From an uncultured Clostridia bacterium (GTDB lineage: Bacteria; Bacillota; Clostridia; UBA1381): a stretch of DNA of 64,000 nt. The translations under genes and the position numbers were made by a program. The stretch spans positions 1-64,000 of the forward strand of contig CAKSGG010000001.1 of assembly GCA_934454215.1 (NCBI GenBank), in the 5' to 3' direction. Below are positions 18,206 through 29,600 of this stretch, in pieces (positions within the stretch are counted from its first letter, which is position 1; every line of letters starts with the position of its first letter). The notes under the pieces are model-generated. The model made no database searches. It worked only from the letters and a program-made list of their open reading frames with translations, and had not been told where the DNA came from.

Positions 18206-19669
18206 ATGAAAAAATTAATATCAATTTTACTGTCAGCCTGCGTTTTATCGGGCGCAGGCGCAGTAAGCGCCTTTGAGGCTGTGCAGAGTACCGATACGAA
18301 TAATGTCTACATAGAGGGAAAGCTGACATCATCGTCGTCGGCACCGATAACGCTCAGATTATATGACGGTAATCAAACGTGCTATATAGGAGAAATCACA
18401 GCTCAAAAGGACGGTTCATACAGTACAAAATTTCTTTATAACGGCAATGCGTCGGAATTATCGTTTGATTTAAGATTGGACGGAGAGAAAATAAACGATA
18501 CCGTAATAAAAGCGGTATCGGGTACGGGAAGGCTTGTTGACGCAGACATATATCTTACCGATGACAGCGGTGCGAGCCTTATTATAGGCGGTGCTCCGTC
18601 AAGAACACCGTATACTGTCGGAAGATTTACGTATCAACCGACAAATGAAATACCAAAAGATACTTCGGTAGGAGTTACAATATACCCTAAAAACAAGCTT
18701 GGCTCGGACAATACGAAATACTCCGTATTGATAGCGCAGTATGACGAATCGGGTATGCTTGTAAAGTGCAGTACGCTTAAATCGGATTCGCTTGATTTTT
18801 CGGATTATTCGGGCAAAAATGCCATAAACTGCGGCAAGGTTGAATTAAGCGAAAACACCGCAAGCGCAAAGGCTTTTATGTGGGAGGCCGAAGCATCGCT
18901 GACCCCGTATGAAGCCGCCGCAGACGGTCAGCTTGAGAAAACGAATTTATGGCTTATAGGCGATTCAACATGGCAGGACTGGAAAGAGCAGTGGTATCCG
19001 CAGGGCGGAGTCGGCAGCTTTTTGGGCGATTATTTTAATTCGGATAACATAACCGTAATCAATAAGGCTGTATCGGGTTCAACGGCTAAATCATGGCTTG
19101 ACGATGACCCTGCACTGGGCGATTGGAGTAAATTTATACCGCTTGTGCAGTCGGGAGATTATGTTATTATATGTTTGGGAATCAATGATTTGATTGGCTC
19201 ACAGTCCGAGGGGAAAATAGATTTATACAGAAACGGCATCGAGGAAATGGTTCGACAGGTAAAAGCAAACAATGCGGTTCCCATACTTGTAAGTCCTGTA
19301 ACAAATGCCTACAAGAGCAGTGACGGAAAGGTTCAGTTTTCAAATTATCTGAAAGCAGCATCGGAAACACTTTCGGCAATTGCCGCAGAGGAGGAGCTGA
19401 TATATCTGCCGTTATCGGAAACATCATATGAAATGTTCAAGGACAATGACGTCGATGAACAGCTAAAGAACTACTACATGGATTATTCGGTAATGAAATC
19501 GGAATGGGGTTTGACCGATGAGGAGCTTGAAGCGCATCAAAACGGAGGTATAAGCAGCAAGACGAGTGACAGACTTCACCCGAATGTAAGGGGAGCGGAC
19601 AAATTTGCGTCGATAGTACGTCAGCTTTTGCTGCAAAGCGACAGTAAGCTGAAATATTATTTAAAATAG
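18206..19669 (+). CDS. Secreted SGNH hydrolase, likely CE12-type pectin acetylesterase
   Basis: The protein has 487 residues. A signal peptide (about 1-22, ending VSA) is followed by an Ig-like region beginning NNVYIEGKL and a second beta-rich region ending AKAFMWEAEASLTPY, then the catalytic SGNH domain from about 245. Ser254 in IGDST, Asn327 in GINDL, and Asp455/His458 in SDRLHPN make the expected nucleophile, oxyanion and Asp-His set. This arrangement matches rhamnogalacturonan acetylesterases of CE12, so removal of acetyl groups from pectin is the most likely role. Exact substrate is inferred. It is the first enzyme gene after the importer and the first of three SGNH genes. ACGGAGGGGAGCTTATCTG precedes the ATG. 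Confidence 0.85.
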   Translation: MKKLISILLSACVLSGAGAVSAFEAVQSTDTNNVYIEGKLTSSSSAPITLRLYDGNQTCYIGEITAQKDGSYSTKFLYNGNASELSFDLRLDGEKINDTVIKAVSGTGRLVDADIYLTDDSGASLIIGGAPSRTPYTVGRFTYQPTNEIPKDTSVGVTIYPKNKLGSDNTKYSVLIAQYDESGMLVKCSTLKSDSLDFSDYSGKNAINCGKVELSENTASAKAFMWEAEASLTPYEAAADGQLEKTNLWLIGDSTWQDWKEQWYPQGGVGSFLGDYFNSDNITVINKAVSGSTAKSWLDDDPALGDWSKFIPLVQSGDYVIICLGINDLIGSQSEGKIDLYRNGIEEMVRQVKANNAVPILVSPVTNAYKSSDGKVQFSNYLKAASETLSAIAAEEELIYLPLSETSYEMFKDNDVDEQLKNYYMDYSVMKSEWGLTDEELEAHQNGGISSKTSDRLHPNVRGADKFASIVRQLLLQSDSKLKYYLK

Positions 19670-19683
19670 AGAGAGAGATGTTA

Positions 19684-21588
19684 ATGAAGAAAAAAATTAT
19701 ATTTATCGGTATGATATTAAGCTTGCTTTCAAGTGCTGCGCCGTCAATGGCGGTGGATATAGATACCGACACAAGCAATGTGATTATCAGCGGAAAGGCA
19801 GCGGCAGAACAATCAACGGCAACGATAATTCTTAAAAACAAAACCAACGGAGATATTGCATATATCGCAGAAGCTGATATTGTCGGCGGCAGATATTACA
19901 AAAAATTTAAGCTTCCGATTGATAATCCGTCAGATTATACGGTAAGTATAAATTCGGGCGGCGAGGATATAACGAAAGACATTCTTTCGGCGGTGTGTCA
20001 CAGCTCAAAGTTTGAAAATGTTCTTTCTTTCAGCGGAACAAACGCAAACAAATATTTCACGGACGGTGATTTTGTCGGCATACAAGCGAAGATTAAAAAT
20101 CTGTATGCCGATGAAACGGAATATAAAATATATTTTGCTTGCTATGATGACAGCGGCAGACTTATCGGAGCTGTAAGCGGAGGAAAGAATAAAATCGGCT
20201 ACGGCGGTGACGGAGAAGAATATGTTTCGGATTTGCTGAGTACATCTGTTCCGAACGGTACATCAATGATTAAGGCTTTTGCATGGACAGACACGATACA
20301 GCCGATTGATACGGTGAAAGAACAGAAAAACGGTGACAAATCGTATCAGGACGGCGATACAGTGAGCTTTATGGGTGACAGCATAACGCATATCGGTATT
20401 TATCCGTATTTTATAGAGCATTATTATCAGACACGATATCCTAACAGAGAAATAGCTTTTTACAATAAAGGAATCAGCGGACAGAGTGCATCGGGTGTTT
20501 TTAAAAGGCTTGATTGGGATATATTTGCCGAGGGTACAAACCGTACAACGCTTATGATAGGAGTAAATGACATCACACCGTATTTTCAGGAAAATTCAAC
20601 AGCCGAACAGGGCGAGCAGGGAATACAGTATTGTATAGACAATTATAAAAAGGTCATTGAAAAATGCAAGGAAAACGACGTTGAAATTACACTTGTTACG
20701 CCGCCGCTTGCGGATTTAAAAGACAGTGCTGATTCGGCAAATACATATGAAAAGCTTAACAACGGATTAAAAGCGTTAAGTCTGCGTATTAAGGAACTGG
20801 CGGCGCAGGAGGGAATAAGCGTTTACGATATAAATACAATGACAAACGATATAACGAATTACGGCAACAGCATTGGAGAGAAGAATGTAATTCAAGGCGG
20901 TGACGGAATCCACCCGACAAACACAGGCTATACAATTCTGGGATATTGTTATCTGAAAGAGCAGGGTGCGGATTCAGTTGTTGCAGGCGCTGAAATCTCA
21001 AAGGAAAATACGGTAGAAACAAACTGCGGCATTTACGATTTAAATTACTCCGATAATAATGTGAGTTTTGTTTATTCTCCGAAATCCTCGCCTTTGGCGG
21101 CAAATACAAACTACATGAACGCACAGAAATTTGTGCCGTCATTGACGGATGATTTGAACAGAGAAATAATTAAAGTATCCGATTTGGAGGACGGAACATA
21201 CACGCTTAAATTCGGAGATGAGGTGGTCGGCGAATATACAAGTGCAGAACTTGCGAACGGAATTAATATTGCTTTATTGCAGGAAAATCCGAATCAAAAG
21301 AGGTCAGTGTCGGCATATGAAAAGCTTATGCTTAAGGATAAAGAGGTTGACAAGCTCAGAGCAATCGCAATAACGACAGCGTGGGGCGGTGACAGTATAA
21401 CAACCGACAGCGGCTATCAGGCATTTTTGAATAAGTACGAAAATCATCCGTATATAGGATATTTTAAAGGCTATGGTGAGTATAAGCCGAAAGAAAATGA
21501 GATTAAAGAGGCGGCTGAAAAATATTCAAAGGAAGCGGCGGAGTTGTCAAAGCCGGTTTCGTATCAGGTAAGTTTAATAAAAAAATAA
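19684..21588 (+). CDS. Secreted SGNH/GDSL hydrolase with N-terminal accessory modules
   Basis: The protein has 634 residues from the ATG at 19684. An in-frame ATG at 19678 abuts the GAGAGAG binding site and is less likely. The signal peptide ends around APSMA. The same two-part N-terminal region as in its neighbours follows (SNVIISGKA and SMIKAFAWTDTIQPID). The hydrolase domain has Ser233 in MGDSI, Asn295 in IGVND, and Asp407/His410 in GDGIHPT. A C-terminal extension of about 200 residues ends in a charged helical stretch. The GDSIT/DGIHP pattern is closer to general GDSL esterases than to CE12, so it may remove a different ester. It is secreted and co-transcribed with the gene before it. Confidence 0.83.
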   Translation: MKKKIIFIGMILSLLSSAAPSMAVDIDTDTSNVIISGKAAAEQSTATIILKNKTNGDIAYIAEADIVGGRYYKKFKLPIDNPSDYTVSINSGGEDITKDILSAVCHSSKFENVLSFSGTNANKYFTDGDFVGIQAKIKNLYADETEYKIYFACYDDSGRLIGAVSGGKNKIGYGGDGEEYVSDLLSTSVPNGTSMIKAFAWTDTIQPIDTVKEQKNGDKSYQDGDTVSFMGDSITHIGIYPYFIEHYYQTRYPNREIAFYNKGISGQSASGVFKRLDWDIFAEGTNRTTLMIGVNDITPYFQENSTAEQGEQGIQYCIDNYKKVIEKCKENDVEITLVTPPLADLKDSADSANTYEKLNNGLKALSLRIKELAAQEGISVYDINTMTNDITNYGNSIGEKNVIQGGDGIHPTNTGYTILGYCYLKEQGADSVVAGAEISKENTVETNCGIYDLNYSDNNVSFVYSPKSSPLAANTNYMNAQKFVPSLTDDLNREIIKVSDLEDGTYTLKFGDEVVGEYTSAELANGINIALLQENPNQKRSVSAYEKLMLKDKEVDKLRAIAITTAWGGDSITTDSGYQAFLNKYENHPYIGYFKGYGEYKPKENEIKEAAEKYSKEAAELSKPVSYQVSLIKK

Positions 21589-21608
21589 ATAAAAAGGAGT
21601 AATGAGTA

Positions 21609-24600
21609 ATGAAAAACAAAAAACTTTTAAGCGGTCTTTTGGCTGCGTCAATGCTGACAAGCGGATTTTCCGCATTTGCCGCATACGGCACGGGTACATT
21701 TGCCGAGGAAACAAGGACGTATTTTTACAGCAACACATATGATACAAAACTTGAAAATAATTTCGGCTATGATATGGAGATAACAGCCGACCCAGATTCA
21801 TCGGCGGTTGATAACAAGGTTATGCACGTAACTGACGCCGACGGAACAGGAAAGGGAACAGCAAAAATTTGCTCGACATTACAGTTGGGCTTCAACTGGA
21901 AAAGCCAAGAGAACATGGGAATTGACGGTTCAAAAAAGACTGTTTCAAGCGTGGATATGTATTTGCCGAGCGGCTTGCTGAATGAATTATCGGAAAAGAA
22001 AATAAGAGCCGGAGTTTTGCCTTTAACATATTGGGATATATATGTTACGGGTATGACGATAACAAAGACGGACGGTGAAAATACATTTACATTAACAGTG
22101 GGAGATTCGGTAAAGAAAATTCAGCCTGATACATGGTTTAATTTAAAGTGTGACTACCGGATAAAAAAAGCGCCTGTCAATGTTTATATTAATGATGAAC
22201 TGCTCGGAACAGCTCAGGTACCCGACTGGCAGTGTACCGATGAGACAGGATATTGGAATGTACAAAGTAAATTTGGCGGTATCGGATTTAAGTCAGACGA
22301 AAATATGCCTTTGACAACAGGTTTCTACATTGATAATGCGGCTGTGTATGAGTACAAGAACCAGACTGTAACGCTGAATATTGCCGACGGTGATACGGAC
22401 ATTGCAAGAACAAAAGAATTTACTGCGGACTTTAGTGTCCCCGTAACTGCCGATAAGTACGCAGGGAAAATCAGGCTGACTCCAAAAGACGGTACTGCTG
22501 TTACGGCGGCGGTTGAACAGAACGGCGAAAACGGAATTAAATTTAATTTCGGCAAGCTTTCGTATGATACGGAATACACGCTGACAATGGACGAGGTTAT
22601 TGACGGAGAGTTGTATATTCCGTCACAGACAGTAACATTCACAAGTGAGCACAATTCAAAGCTTGATACAAGAAATTATATCTATCTGAACGATTACAGC
22701 AGTGCGGCTGACAAAACAACCTTGAGCTGTGAAGCTGTCTTGGCATCAGACCCCGAGGATGCGTCAAATAAAGTGGTTAAAATAACAGATACAACAGGAG
22801 TGAAAGACCCGAGCTGGATTGCAGGAGATGTTTATACAATCAGTCCGTGGCCGACAGTATGGGAGAGTACTGTTTCAAATAAAATTACATTTGAAAGTGC
22901 GGGAATACAGGCAGGAAGGCAGACAACATTTGAAACCGATATGTATTTGACGGAAGGCTTGCTTGACGATTTGGCAAACGGTGATACGATAGATATAGGC
23001 TTGCCGTATTATAATGCGATATTGAGCGGCGAAAGGGTTATGAGAATAAAGCTGAGCAAAACGGCTGATGAAAATACATTTACTTTAACTGATGAAATCA
23101 GCCAAACCAAAAAGCTGAATCCGAATCGCTGGTATAATATTAAGTTTGTCGGCACGGTAGGCGCAAACAAGCCTATAAGCTTCTATGTTGACGATGAGTT
23201 GGTATTTACTAAGAATCTTACATGGCAGGGCGGTGAGGCATGGGCAATGTCAAGCTATTGTCTGGGTATTTCATTTTTGATGTCAACATCGGCAACAGAG
23301 CCTTTCAAAATCAATAACGGCTTCTATTTGGATAACGGCGCAATATGGCAGATAAAAGACCAGGACTACACAGTCGATATTGAGGACGGAGCAACAGACA
23401 TTTCATATTCAAAGGAATTTACACTGACATTCGGCACTGCTGTTGATGCGGCAGATTATGAGGGCAAAATTACGGCAACGGCTGAAAACGGTTCGCCGAT
23501 TACTGCGTCGGTTACACAGAACGGAACAAAGTCATTGAAGTTTAAATTTGACGGACTTTCGGGATTTACGGCATATACATTAAACATCGCAAGCGTAACA
23601 AAGGGCGAGGCTTCGTTCCCATCAAAGACAATTACATTCACAACGGGAGAAGCTCCGAGAATTGATGAAAAAACAAGCTTTTTCAGCTACACCATGACGC
23701 AGAGCGAGGTTAATTCTCTGGCAAGCCAATATGTATGGTTGGGTGATGCAAAGTTTGCATTAAAGAAAGACCCGGCAAACAGTGAAAATAACGTTATAGC
23801 GTACACAACAGCAGGTAATTTGAATGTTACTAACAATGCAAGAGGCTATATGTCAAGAATGGATATTGCTCCGAGCGGTAAAATATATTCGGATTACGGA
23901 ATGTCAGACAGTAAGACATTGTTTGCGCAGGCACGTTTCTATCTTCCTGCCGCAGCGCTGAATGAAATGACGGCGGACGGTTACTATCAAACGGGACTGG
24001 GTTCTTCCGATGCAACGGACAGATATTTTCAGGGAAGCGTAAAGTTTACAAAGTCAACGGACGGTCAGAGTTTTGTTTTGACTGCTCAGAATAAAACAAT
24101 GAACATTACTCCCGATACATGGTTTGATATTAAGTGGGCATATACGCCTAATACGAAAAATACAACGGTATATGTAAACGGAGAAGTATTTGATTATATT
24201 ACGGTCGGAACATATGAAATAACCTCTGAAAAGGCCGCAAACGGCGTTCGTATTGCAACACCGCAGGGGACAGTAATCACAGACGGTATTTATATAGACG
24301 ACGTTGCGGTATGGCAGATGAAAAACGCAATCGGAACAGACAGCATTACAACGGATATTGAAAACGGAAAGTTAATCGTTGACTTTGCAACAAATCCCAT
24401 ATCGGAGGAGCTTTCAAAGATAGCGTTAAAATACAACGGTTCCGAAATACCGAATGCCCTTTTAAATCCGCAGATTAAAGCAAACGGTCATACCGTGGAA
24501 TTTGACATTGATTACAGCGCTCTGGCTCTTTCAAGCGTATATACGGTTGAAATTCCGACAGGCTTTAAAGATGCAAACGGTCAGATTAATATATCAACGG

Positions 24601-24929
24601 TAAGCGCTGAATTTACAACGCCGAAATCGACAAGCGTATATATTGACAGCTATACCGTAACAGCACCGTCAGCGGAGGGTGCCGGCGTAAGCGTTCAGCT
24701 TGCAAATGCCGCCGCTGCAAAATCAGCATGGGTTGTTATGGCGGTGTACGGCAAGTACAACGAACTTATCGCAATTGATGAAGATACGGTTAATGTTGAT
24801 AAAACGGGGACAGTAAATCTGAGCATTACGGAGAATTGTGCAAATGCGGAGCAAATCAGAATATATGTATGGGACGCTCCCGAAACAATGAAACCGTTAC
24901 AGAGAAACGAGCTTGCATGGAGCAAATAA
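21609..24929 (+). CDS. Secreted array of LamG-like and Ig-like binding modules
   Basis: This 1106-residue secreted protein has a signal peptide (ending about SAFA) and no visible catalytic motif. It has three repeated units. Each has a roughly 220-residue predicted concanavalin/LamG-like domain (TWFNLKCDYRI, RWYNIKFVG and TWFDIKWAYTP mark equivalent strands; FYIDNAAVYE, FYLDNGAIWQ and IYIDDVAVWQ mark the end). Each unit is followed by a roughly 90-residue Ig-like domain such as TEYTLTMDEVIDGELYIPS. The C-terminus is the module that ends IRIYVWDAPETMKPL. The likely role is binding polysaccharide outside the cell; ligand and fold are inferred. It resembles the N-terminal half of the SLH-anchored protein at 30558. 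AAAAAGGAG lies eight bases before the ATG. Confidence 0.75.
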   Translation: MKNKKLLSGLLAASMLTSGFSAFAAYGTGTFAEETRTYFYSNTYDTKLENNFGYDMEITADPDSSAVDNKVMHVTDADGTGKGTAKICSTLQLGFNWKSQENMGIDGSKKTVSSVDMYLPSGLLNELSEKKIRAGVLPLTYWDIYVTGMTITKTDGENTFTLTVGDSVKKIQPDTWFNLKCDYRIKKAPVNVYINDELLGTAQVPDWQCTDETGYWNVQSKFGGIGFKSDENMPLTTGFYIDNAAVYEYKNQTVTLNIADGDTDIARTKEFTADFSVPVTADKYAGKIRLTPKDGTAVTAAVEQNGENGIKFNFGKLSYDTEYTLTMDEVIDGELYIPSQTVTFTSEHNSKLDTRNYIYLNDYSSAADKTTLSCEAVLASDPEDASNKVVKITDTTGVKDPSWIAGDVYTISPWPTVWESTVSNKITFESAGIQAGRQTTFETDMYLTEGLLDDLANGDTIDIGLPYYNAILSGERVMRIKLSKTADENTFTLTDEISQTKKLNPNRWYNIKFVGTVGANKPISFYVDDELVFTKNLTWQGGEAWAMSSYCLGISFLMSTSATEPFKINNGFYLDNGAIWQIKDQDYTVDIEDGATDISYSKEFTLTFGTAVDAADYEGKITATAENGSPITASVTQNGTKSLKFKFDGLSGFTAYTLNIASVTKGEASFPSKTITFTTGEAPRIDEKTSFFSYTMTQSEVNSLASQYVWLGDAKFALKKDPANSENNVIAYTTAGNLNVTNNARGYMSRMDIAPSGKIYSDYGMSDSKTLFAQARFYLPAAALNEMTADGYYQTGLGSSDATDRYFQGSVKFTKSTDGQSFVLTAQNKTMNITPDTWFDIKWAYTPNTKNTTVYVNGEVFDYITVGTYEITSEKAANGVRIATPQGTVITDGIYIDDVAVWQMKNAIGTDSITTDIENGKLIVDFATNPISEELSKIALKYNGSEIPNALLNPQIKANGHTVEFDIDYSALALSSVYTVEIPTGFKDANGQINISTVSAEFTTPKSTSVYIDSYTVTAPSAEGAGVSVQLANAAAAKSAWVVMAVYGKYNELIAIDEDTVNVDKTGTVNLSITENCANAEQIRIYVWDAPETMKPLQRNELAWSK

Positions 24930-24938
24930 AAAACTATA

Positions 24939-24958
24939 GGGCGGGTACTTCTCCGCCC
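24939..24958 (+). promoter_or_regulatory. Intercistronic hairpin without T run
   Basis: GGGCGG (24939-24944) pairs with CCGCCC (24953-24958) between the module-array gene and the third SGNH gene. No T run follows, so it is more likely an mRNA stability or processing element than a terminator. Confidence 0.55.
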
Positions 24959-24981
24959 CACTGCATAAAAGGAGGAAGCAT

Positions 24982-26649
24982 ATGATTAAACGTATTTTCG
25001 CAATATTGTTATCCCTGTCGGTTTTGCCGATATGTGCGTCAGCATATGCCGACGACGCTTACATCGGAAGTGAAACGCATAATATCTATGTCGAGGGCAA
25101 GGCTGAAAGCAACGTGGGAACGGTGACACTAAAAATGACAGACAGCAATAACTCGGTCGGCTATATATCGGAAATTGCTGTAAGCAGCGATAACACATAT
25201 TCGTATAAGTTTAAGTTCAATAAGGATTATTCCGATTACAAATTAAGCATAAATAACGGTGCTGAAAATATAACGGATACCGTTATAAAGACGGCAGATG
25301 AAACTGCAGGCTTAATCGGAACGGTGAATGTATCGGATTTTAAGGACAATACCGTATCGGTGAATGCGGACGTTATAAACAAGCTTGATGACGAGGGCAA
25401 ATGCAAGCTGTATTTTGCGTCATATAATTCGGACGGAGCTTTAATATCGGTTCAGGAGGAAGATTTAAATTATGATTATACATCGGGGAGCGGCAGTATA
25501 ATAAAAAGTGTCCCCGAAAACACAAATTCCGTAAAAATATTTATGTGGAAGTCACTTTCAAATTGTATTCCGCTTGCAGTGCCGGGAAAGGTAATGCCCG
25601 AAAAGGACGTTATTCTCATCGGCGATTCTCTCGGTCAGGCGTATTCGGCGGACTCAATCCGTAAGGGCTGGGGAGAGTATATAGGCAATTATATGGCATA
25701 CGGTGCAAAAATCAATAATCAGTGCCATGCGGGCTGGAATACGAATACATATATTGGGGACACTGAAAACGGCTGGGATTATTCAAAGCAGTTTATCGGT
25801 GATGGCGATATTGTAATTTTCGGTATAGGCTATAATGATTACGCAACTATGGGATATAACGGAAAATATTACGATACTGTCGGCGGCGAACGGAAAATAT
25901 ATTCGACGGGTTCAACAGGCGCACCGTTTGACGATATGCAGTATACGCAGGAGAAGGACGATAACGGCACATATATCGTATCAGAGGAGCAAGGCAAAAT
26001 TTATCTTGCGGACGGTATCAATACCGAAACCTCAAAGGACGGCATGATGACGTATTTATACAAAAACGAAAACGGCGAGCTGTCATCATATGCGGCGGAT
26101 TGCTTTATCGGCAATATGCGCATAATGCTTGATTACTGCAAGGAGGTCGGCGCTGAGGTTATTGTGAGAAATATTGCCTCAATATCGTCAAGAAACGGTC
26201 AGAGTACGTCCTCCAACTACTACGGATATGTTACTCAGGCGATAATAAATCAAAAAATCCCGTCGCTTGCAGATGAATATGACAATGTTACGGCGGTGGA
26301 TTTATTCACGGAAACGCATAATCATTTTGCGGAAATTTACGATAATGCGCCTGAGTCGCAGAGCTATTTCTTTGATAAAAACGGCGACAGGCTTCCGTAT
26401 ATAAACAGCGACGGAAAACAGCAGCAGCTTATAGATAAATACTGGATTACAATAAAAAGCTGTGAGGAATTTTTTGACGGCGGTTATGCGGAGCAAAGGA
26501 ACGGTAAATGGGGGTATTACACTTCAACAGGCAAATTTGTCGAGCAGGACACGCTGCATTATACGGCGGCAGGTGCGGATTATATTGCGGGTGCAACAGC
26601 AAAGGTTATAAAGGAATCCGACAGTCCGATAAAAGAGTATTTTAAATAA
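24982..26649 (+). CDS. Secreted SGNH hydrolase, CE12-like with large insertion
   Basis: The protein has 555 residues. The signal peptide ends near ASAYA, then comes the shared N-terminal region (HNIYVEGKAE, then SVKIFMWKSLSNCIPL). The hydrolase domain starts at about 205. Ser216 lies in IGDSL, Asn285 in GIGYNDYA, and Asp523/His526 in DTLHYTAAGAD. The distance from Asn285 to Asp523 is about 110-125 residues longer than in the two upstream SGNH proteins. It is filled by a tyrosine-rich region that could shape a special substrate pocket. Esterase action on acetylated or methylated pectin is plausible but unproven. AAAAGGAGGAAGCAT precedes the ATG. Confidence 0.8.
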   Translation: MIKRIFAILLSLSVLPICASAYADDAYIGSETHNIYVEGKAESNVGTVTLKMTDSNNSVGYISEIAVSSDNTYSYKFKFNKDYSDYKLSINNGAENITDTVIKTADETAGLIGTVNVSDFKDNTVSVNADVINKLDDEGKCKLYFASYNSDGALISVQEEDLNYDYTSGSGSIIKSVPENTNSVKIFMWKSLSNCIPLAVPGKVMPEKDVILIGDSLGQAYSADSIRKGWGEYIGNYMAYGAKINNQCHAGWNTNTYIGDTENGWDYSKQFIGDGDIVIFGIGYNDYATMGYNGKYYDTVGGERKIYSTGSTGAPFDDMQYTQEKDDNGTYIVSEEQGKIYLADGINTETSKDGMMTYLYKNENGELSSYAADCFIGNMRIMLDYCKEVGAEVIVRNIASISSRNGQSTSSNYYGYVTQAIINQKIPSLADEYDNVTAVDLFTETHNHFAEIYDNAPESQSYFFDKNGDRLPYINSDGKQQQLIDKYWITIKSCEEFFDGGYAEQRNGKWGYYTSTGKFVEQDTLHYTAAGADYIAGATAKVIKESDSPIKEYFK

Positions 26650-26660
26650 AAACGGTTTAC

Positions 26661-26680
26661 GGGGCTGCTTATGCAGCCCC
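26661..26680 (+). promoter_or_regulatory. Perfect intercistronic hairpin without T run
   Basis: GGGGCTGC (26661-26668) and GCAGCCCC (26673-26680) form a perfect 8-base-pair stem with loop TTAT, directly after the third SGNH gene. It is followed by TGAAGAAAGG rather than T residues. A partial attenuator or stability element is the best guess. Confidence 0.65.
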
Positions 26681-26699
26681 TGAAGAAAGGAATCGAACA

Positions 26700-29600
26700 A
26701 TGAATAAAAAGGGTTTTTGGGCATTTATATTATGTTTGATTTTAATTTTGAATATATCCGCAATCGGCACGGTACACGCCGATAATATAAGCTATTATGA
26801 GGCGCACAAAACTATTGAAATAAAAGGAAAAACCGATAAAATTTATGCAAATAAATTTGTTACACTGGTTTTAAAGACTGAAAACAGGGTAATAAATATA
26901 GGGGAAACAATAATAGACGGTCTCGGGAATTATAAATATGCCTTTAAATTGAAAGAATTGCCGCAGGAGGCGGAGCTGTTTGTTAAATGTGCAGATGAAA
27001 ATGTAACGGAAACCGCTTATGAGGCAATTTTGAATACAAAGTCATTTGTTAGTGTAAATTACGAAACGGAGGAAAGCAGTGACGGCTACAGAATAATTGC
27101 CGATATGTCGCCTGTACTTGAAAAAAGCGAGTCATATACGGCTATAGCCGCACAATATGATTCAAGCGGAGCATTAACGGGATGTAAAATTTTTAATTCC
27201 TCCGACATGGACGACGCATCGTTATTTGATAAGACTGTTGAAAAAAGCGGAGCGTTAAAGTTTTTTGTGTGGACAAATATGAAAGAGATGATTCCGTCGG
27301 CATACACAAGCGAGGGCGGCGGAAAACTGATTTTAAAATTCGGAATTAATGCCGATAAACAGGCAAGAGAAGGATATACTTCTTTAAAAAGTGAAAATAA
27401 TTATGAGCTGTTCAATAAAGCGAAAGCTGAAATTACAGACGAATTTAATGTAATTCAAAGCAGCAAGCCCGACATTAAAAGAGCGTATTATGTCGCTCAA
27501 AACGGCAGTGACAGTGCTTTGGGGGATAAGAGCAGCCCGTTTGCCACAATAGAGCGTGCATTGGAAGAATACAGCCGTTTGAGTGATGAAGAAAAGGATT
27601 CATGGACGGCGGTTTATCTGCGTGAGGGCGAGTATAATATTAATACCGACATAAATATAAGCGCAGGTAAATTATTTATAGGTGCATATAATGACGAAAG
27701 GGTTGTATTGAAAAATACAAGGTCGGTCGGCGGAGACAAAATTATAAAGGTCGATGAAAGCAATACCGATAAAGAAATTATAAACCGTATAAATCCCGAC
27801 GCTGAAAATATGTATTATATAGATTATTCAGATTTGGGTATAGATAAAATGCCGGGATTTACATACGGCACATCGGGAACAAAACCGGTGCTTACATATA
27901 ACGGAAAAACGCAGTATATATCAAGATACCCGAATGCGGGGGACACATATATTCAGGAGGTTTACGATTCGGGATATGACGACGATAAAAATTATACCGA
28001 AAATGTTGAGTTTGTTCCTGTGGATAAAAAACCGTTTGTATGGAAACAGAGCAATGAAATCGGAGTAAGCGGTCAGTTATGCGTTACATGGTATTATAAT
28101 CATATGCAGGCAGATTTTGATTACGAAAAGGGGACAGTAAAAACACCTGCAAGACAGACTGTTTCACAGGGGAACAAATGTGCCGTTCAGCTTGTAAATC
28201 ATCCCGAGGATAAAGCGCATTTTTACTATTATAATATATTTGAAGAAATAGATATGCCGGGCGAATGGTGTTCAAGCGATGCAGAAAAGAGAATATATAT
28301 TTATCTTGAAAATAAATCGGCGTCGGATAAACTGGAAATATCCGCTCAAACGGCTCAGAGTCTTATAAATATCGAACAGTCCGAGGACGTTGTTATTGAC
28401 AGTATTGAGTTTAATACGGCGCAGAGAGCGTTAAATATAAGCGGAAGTAAAAGAGTGGTGGTTCAGAACTGCGGATTTGAAAATATAACAAAACGCTGCG
28501 TCGGAATTAATTTGTGCGAATACTGCGGAGTTATAAATTCCGAATTTAAAAACTGCGGTTACGGAGTCGGAATAGGCGGCGGCAAAGACAACCTTATAAG
28601 CTTAAAGGCGGAACGGAATTTCGTTCAGAATTGTCATTTCAATAAAATGTCGCAGACGTGCGTAAGCATAGGCGAAAGCTGCGGAAATGTAATTTCGCAC
28701 AATCTCGGAGAGAACTATGACGCAAGCTGTTTTTCGATATTCGGCGGCTGTGAAAATATTATCGAATACAACGAATCCTCATCGGGCGGATTTAACGGAA
28801 ACGAGGCAAATATAATTTATATCGACGGACAGTATACGTCAAGAAACAACCATGTGAGATATAATTATATACACGATAATTCCCCCGAGCCGAGAAAAAT
28901 TCTACTTGGTGCCGGAATCGTTATGGACGATTTGGGAGAAAGCAATTTTGCATACGGAAATATTCTGAAAAACATAGGCAGTACTCTTTCGGCAAACGGC
29001 GGGGACAATAATATGTATGATTCAAATATTATTATTGACTGCATAAAACCGTACGGAGCGACAGACGGTATGTACGGCAATGAGAAAAAGTTTGGTGAAA
29101 TGATTTCGGATATTCGGACAGGAGTAAGATTCGGAAAGTATTTTGATTACAGTCTTGACGGTACGAATTGGAGTGCAAGGTATCCGAATGCCGTTGACAG
29201 AATGGAATATTTGAGCGGAGTGAGCAGACAATGGAATACGGGCGACCATACAAGCGAAGATATGCGTTTTGCAATGTCGGCAACGGGAAACTATTTTACG
29301 AATAATATCACCGTAAATTCGGAGGGCATAGAAATAGGACCGAATATAACGGATTATTATTCATATGAAAATCCCGAAATTAGTGTCCCCCAATATGAGG
29401 GAAACGATTATAATGTGGTTTATAACAATACCGAAAGGGACACTATTAATCTGAACGATATTGAGTATTTCAGCCGTATAGGTATGCAGAGCGTACCGCA
29501 GTATGAGAATAAATCAAGTGGGCTTGAAATTATATATCCAAAGCAGAGCGGTGCTCTTGTAAGCGGTAATGTTATTGAAGCGGTGTGGAAAAGAGCAGAT

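Noticed and set aside
21503..21801. Several short minus-strand open frames inside the large surface-protein genes
   Set aside because: They are shadows of the plus-strand coding sequence, without binding sites or recognisable proteins.
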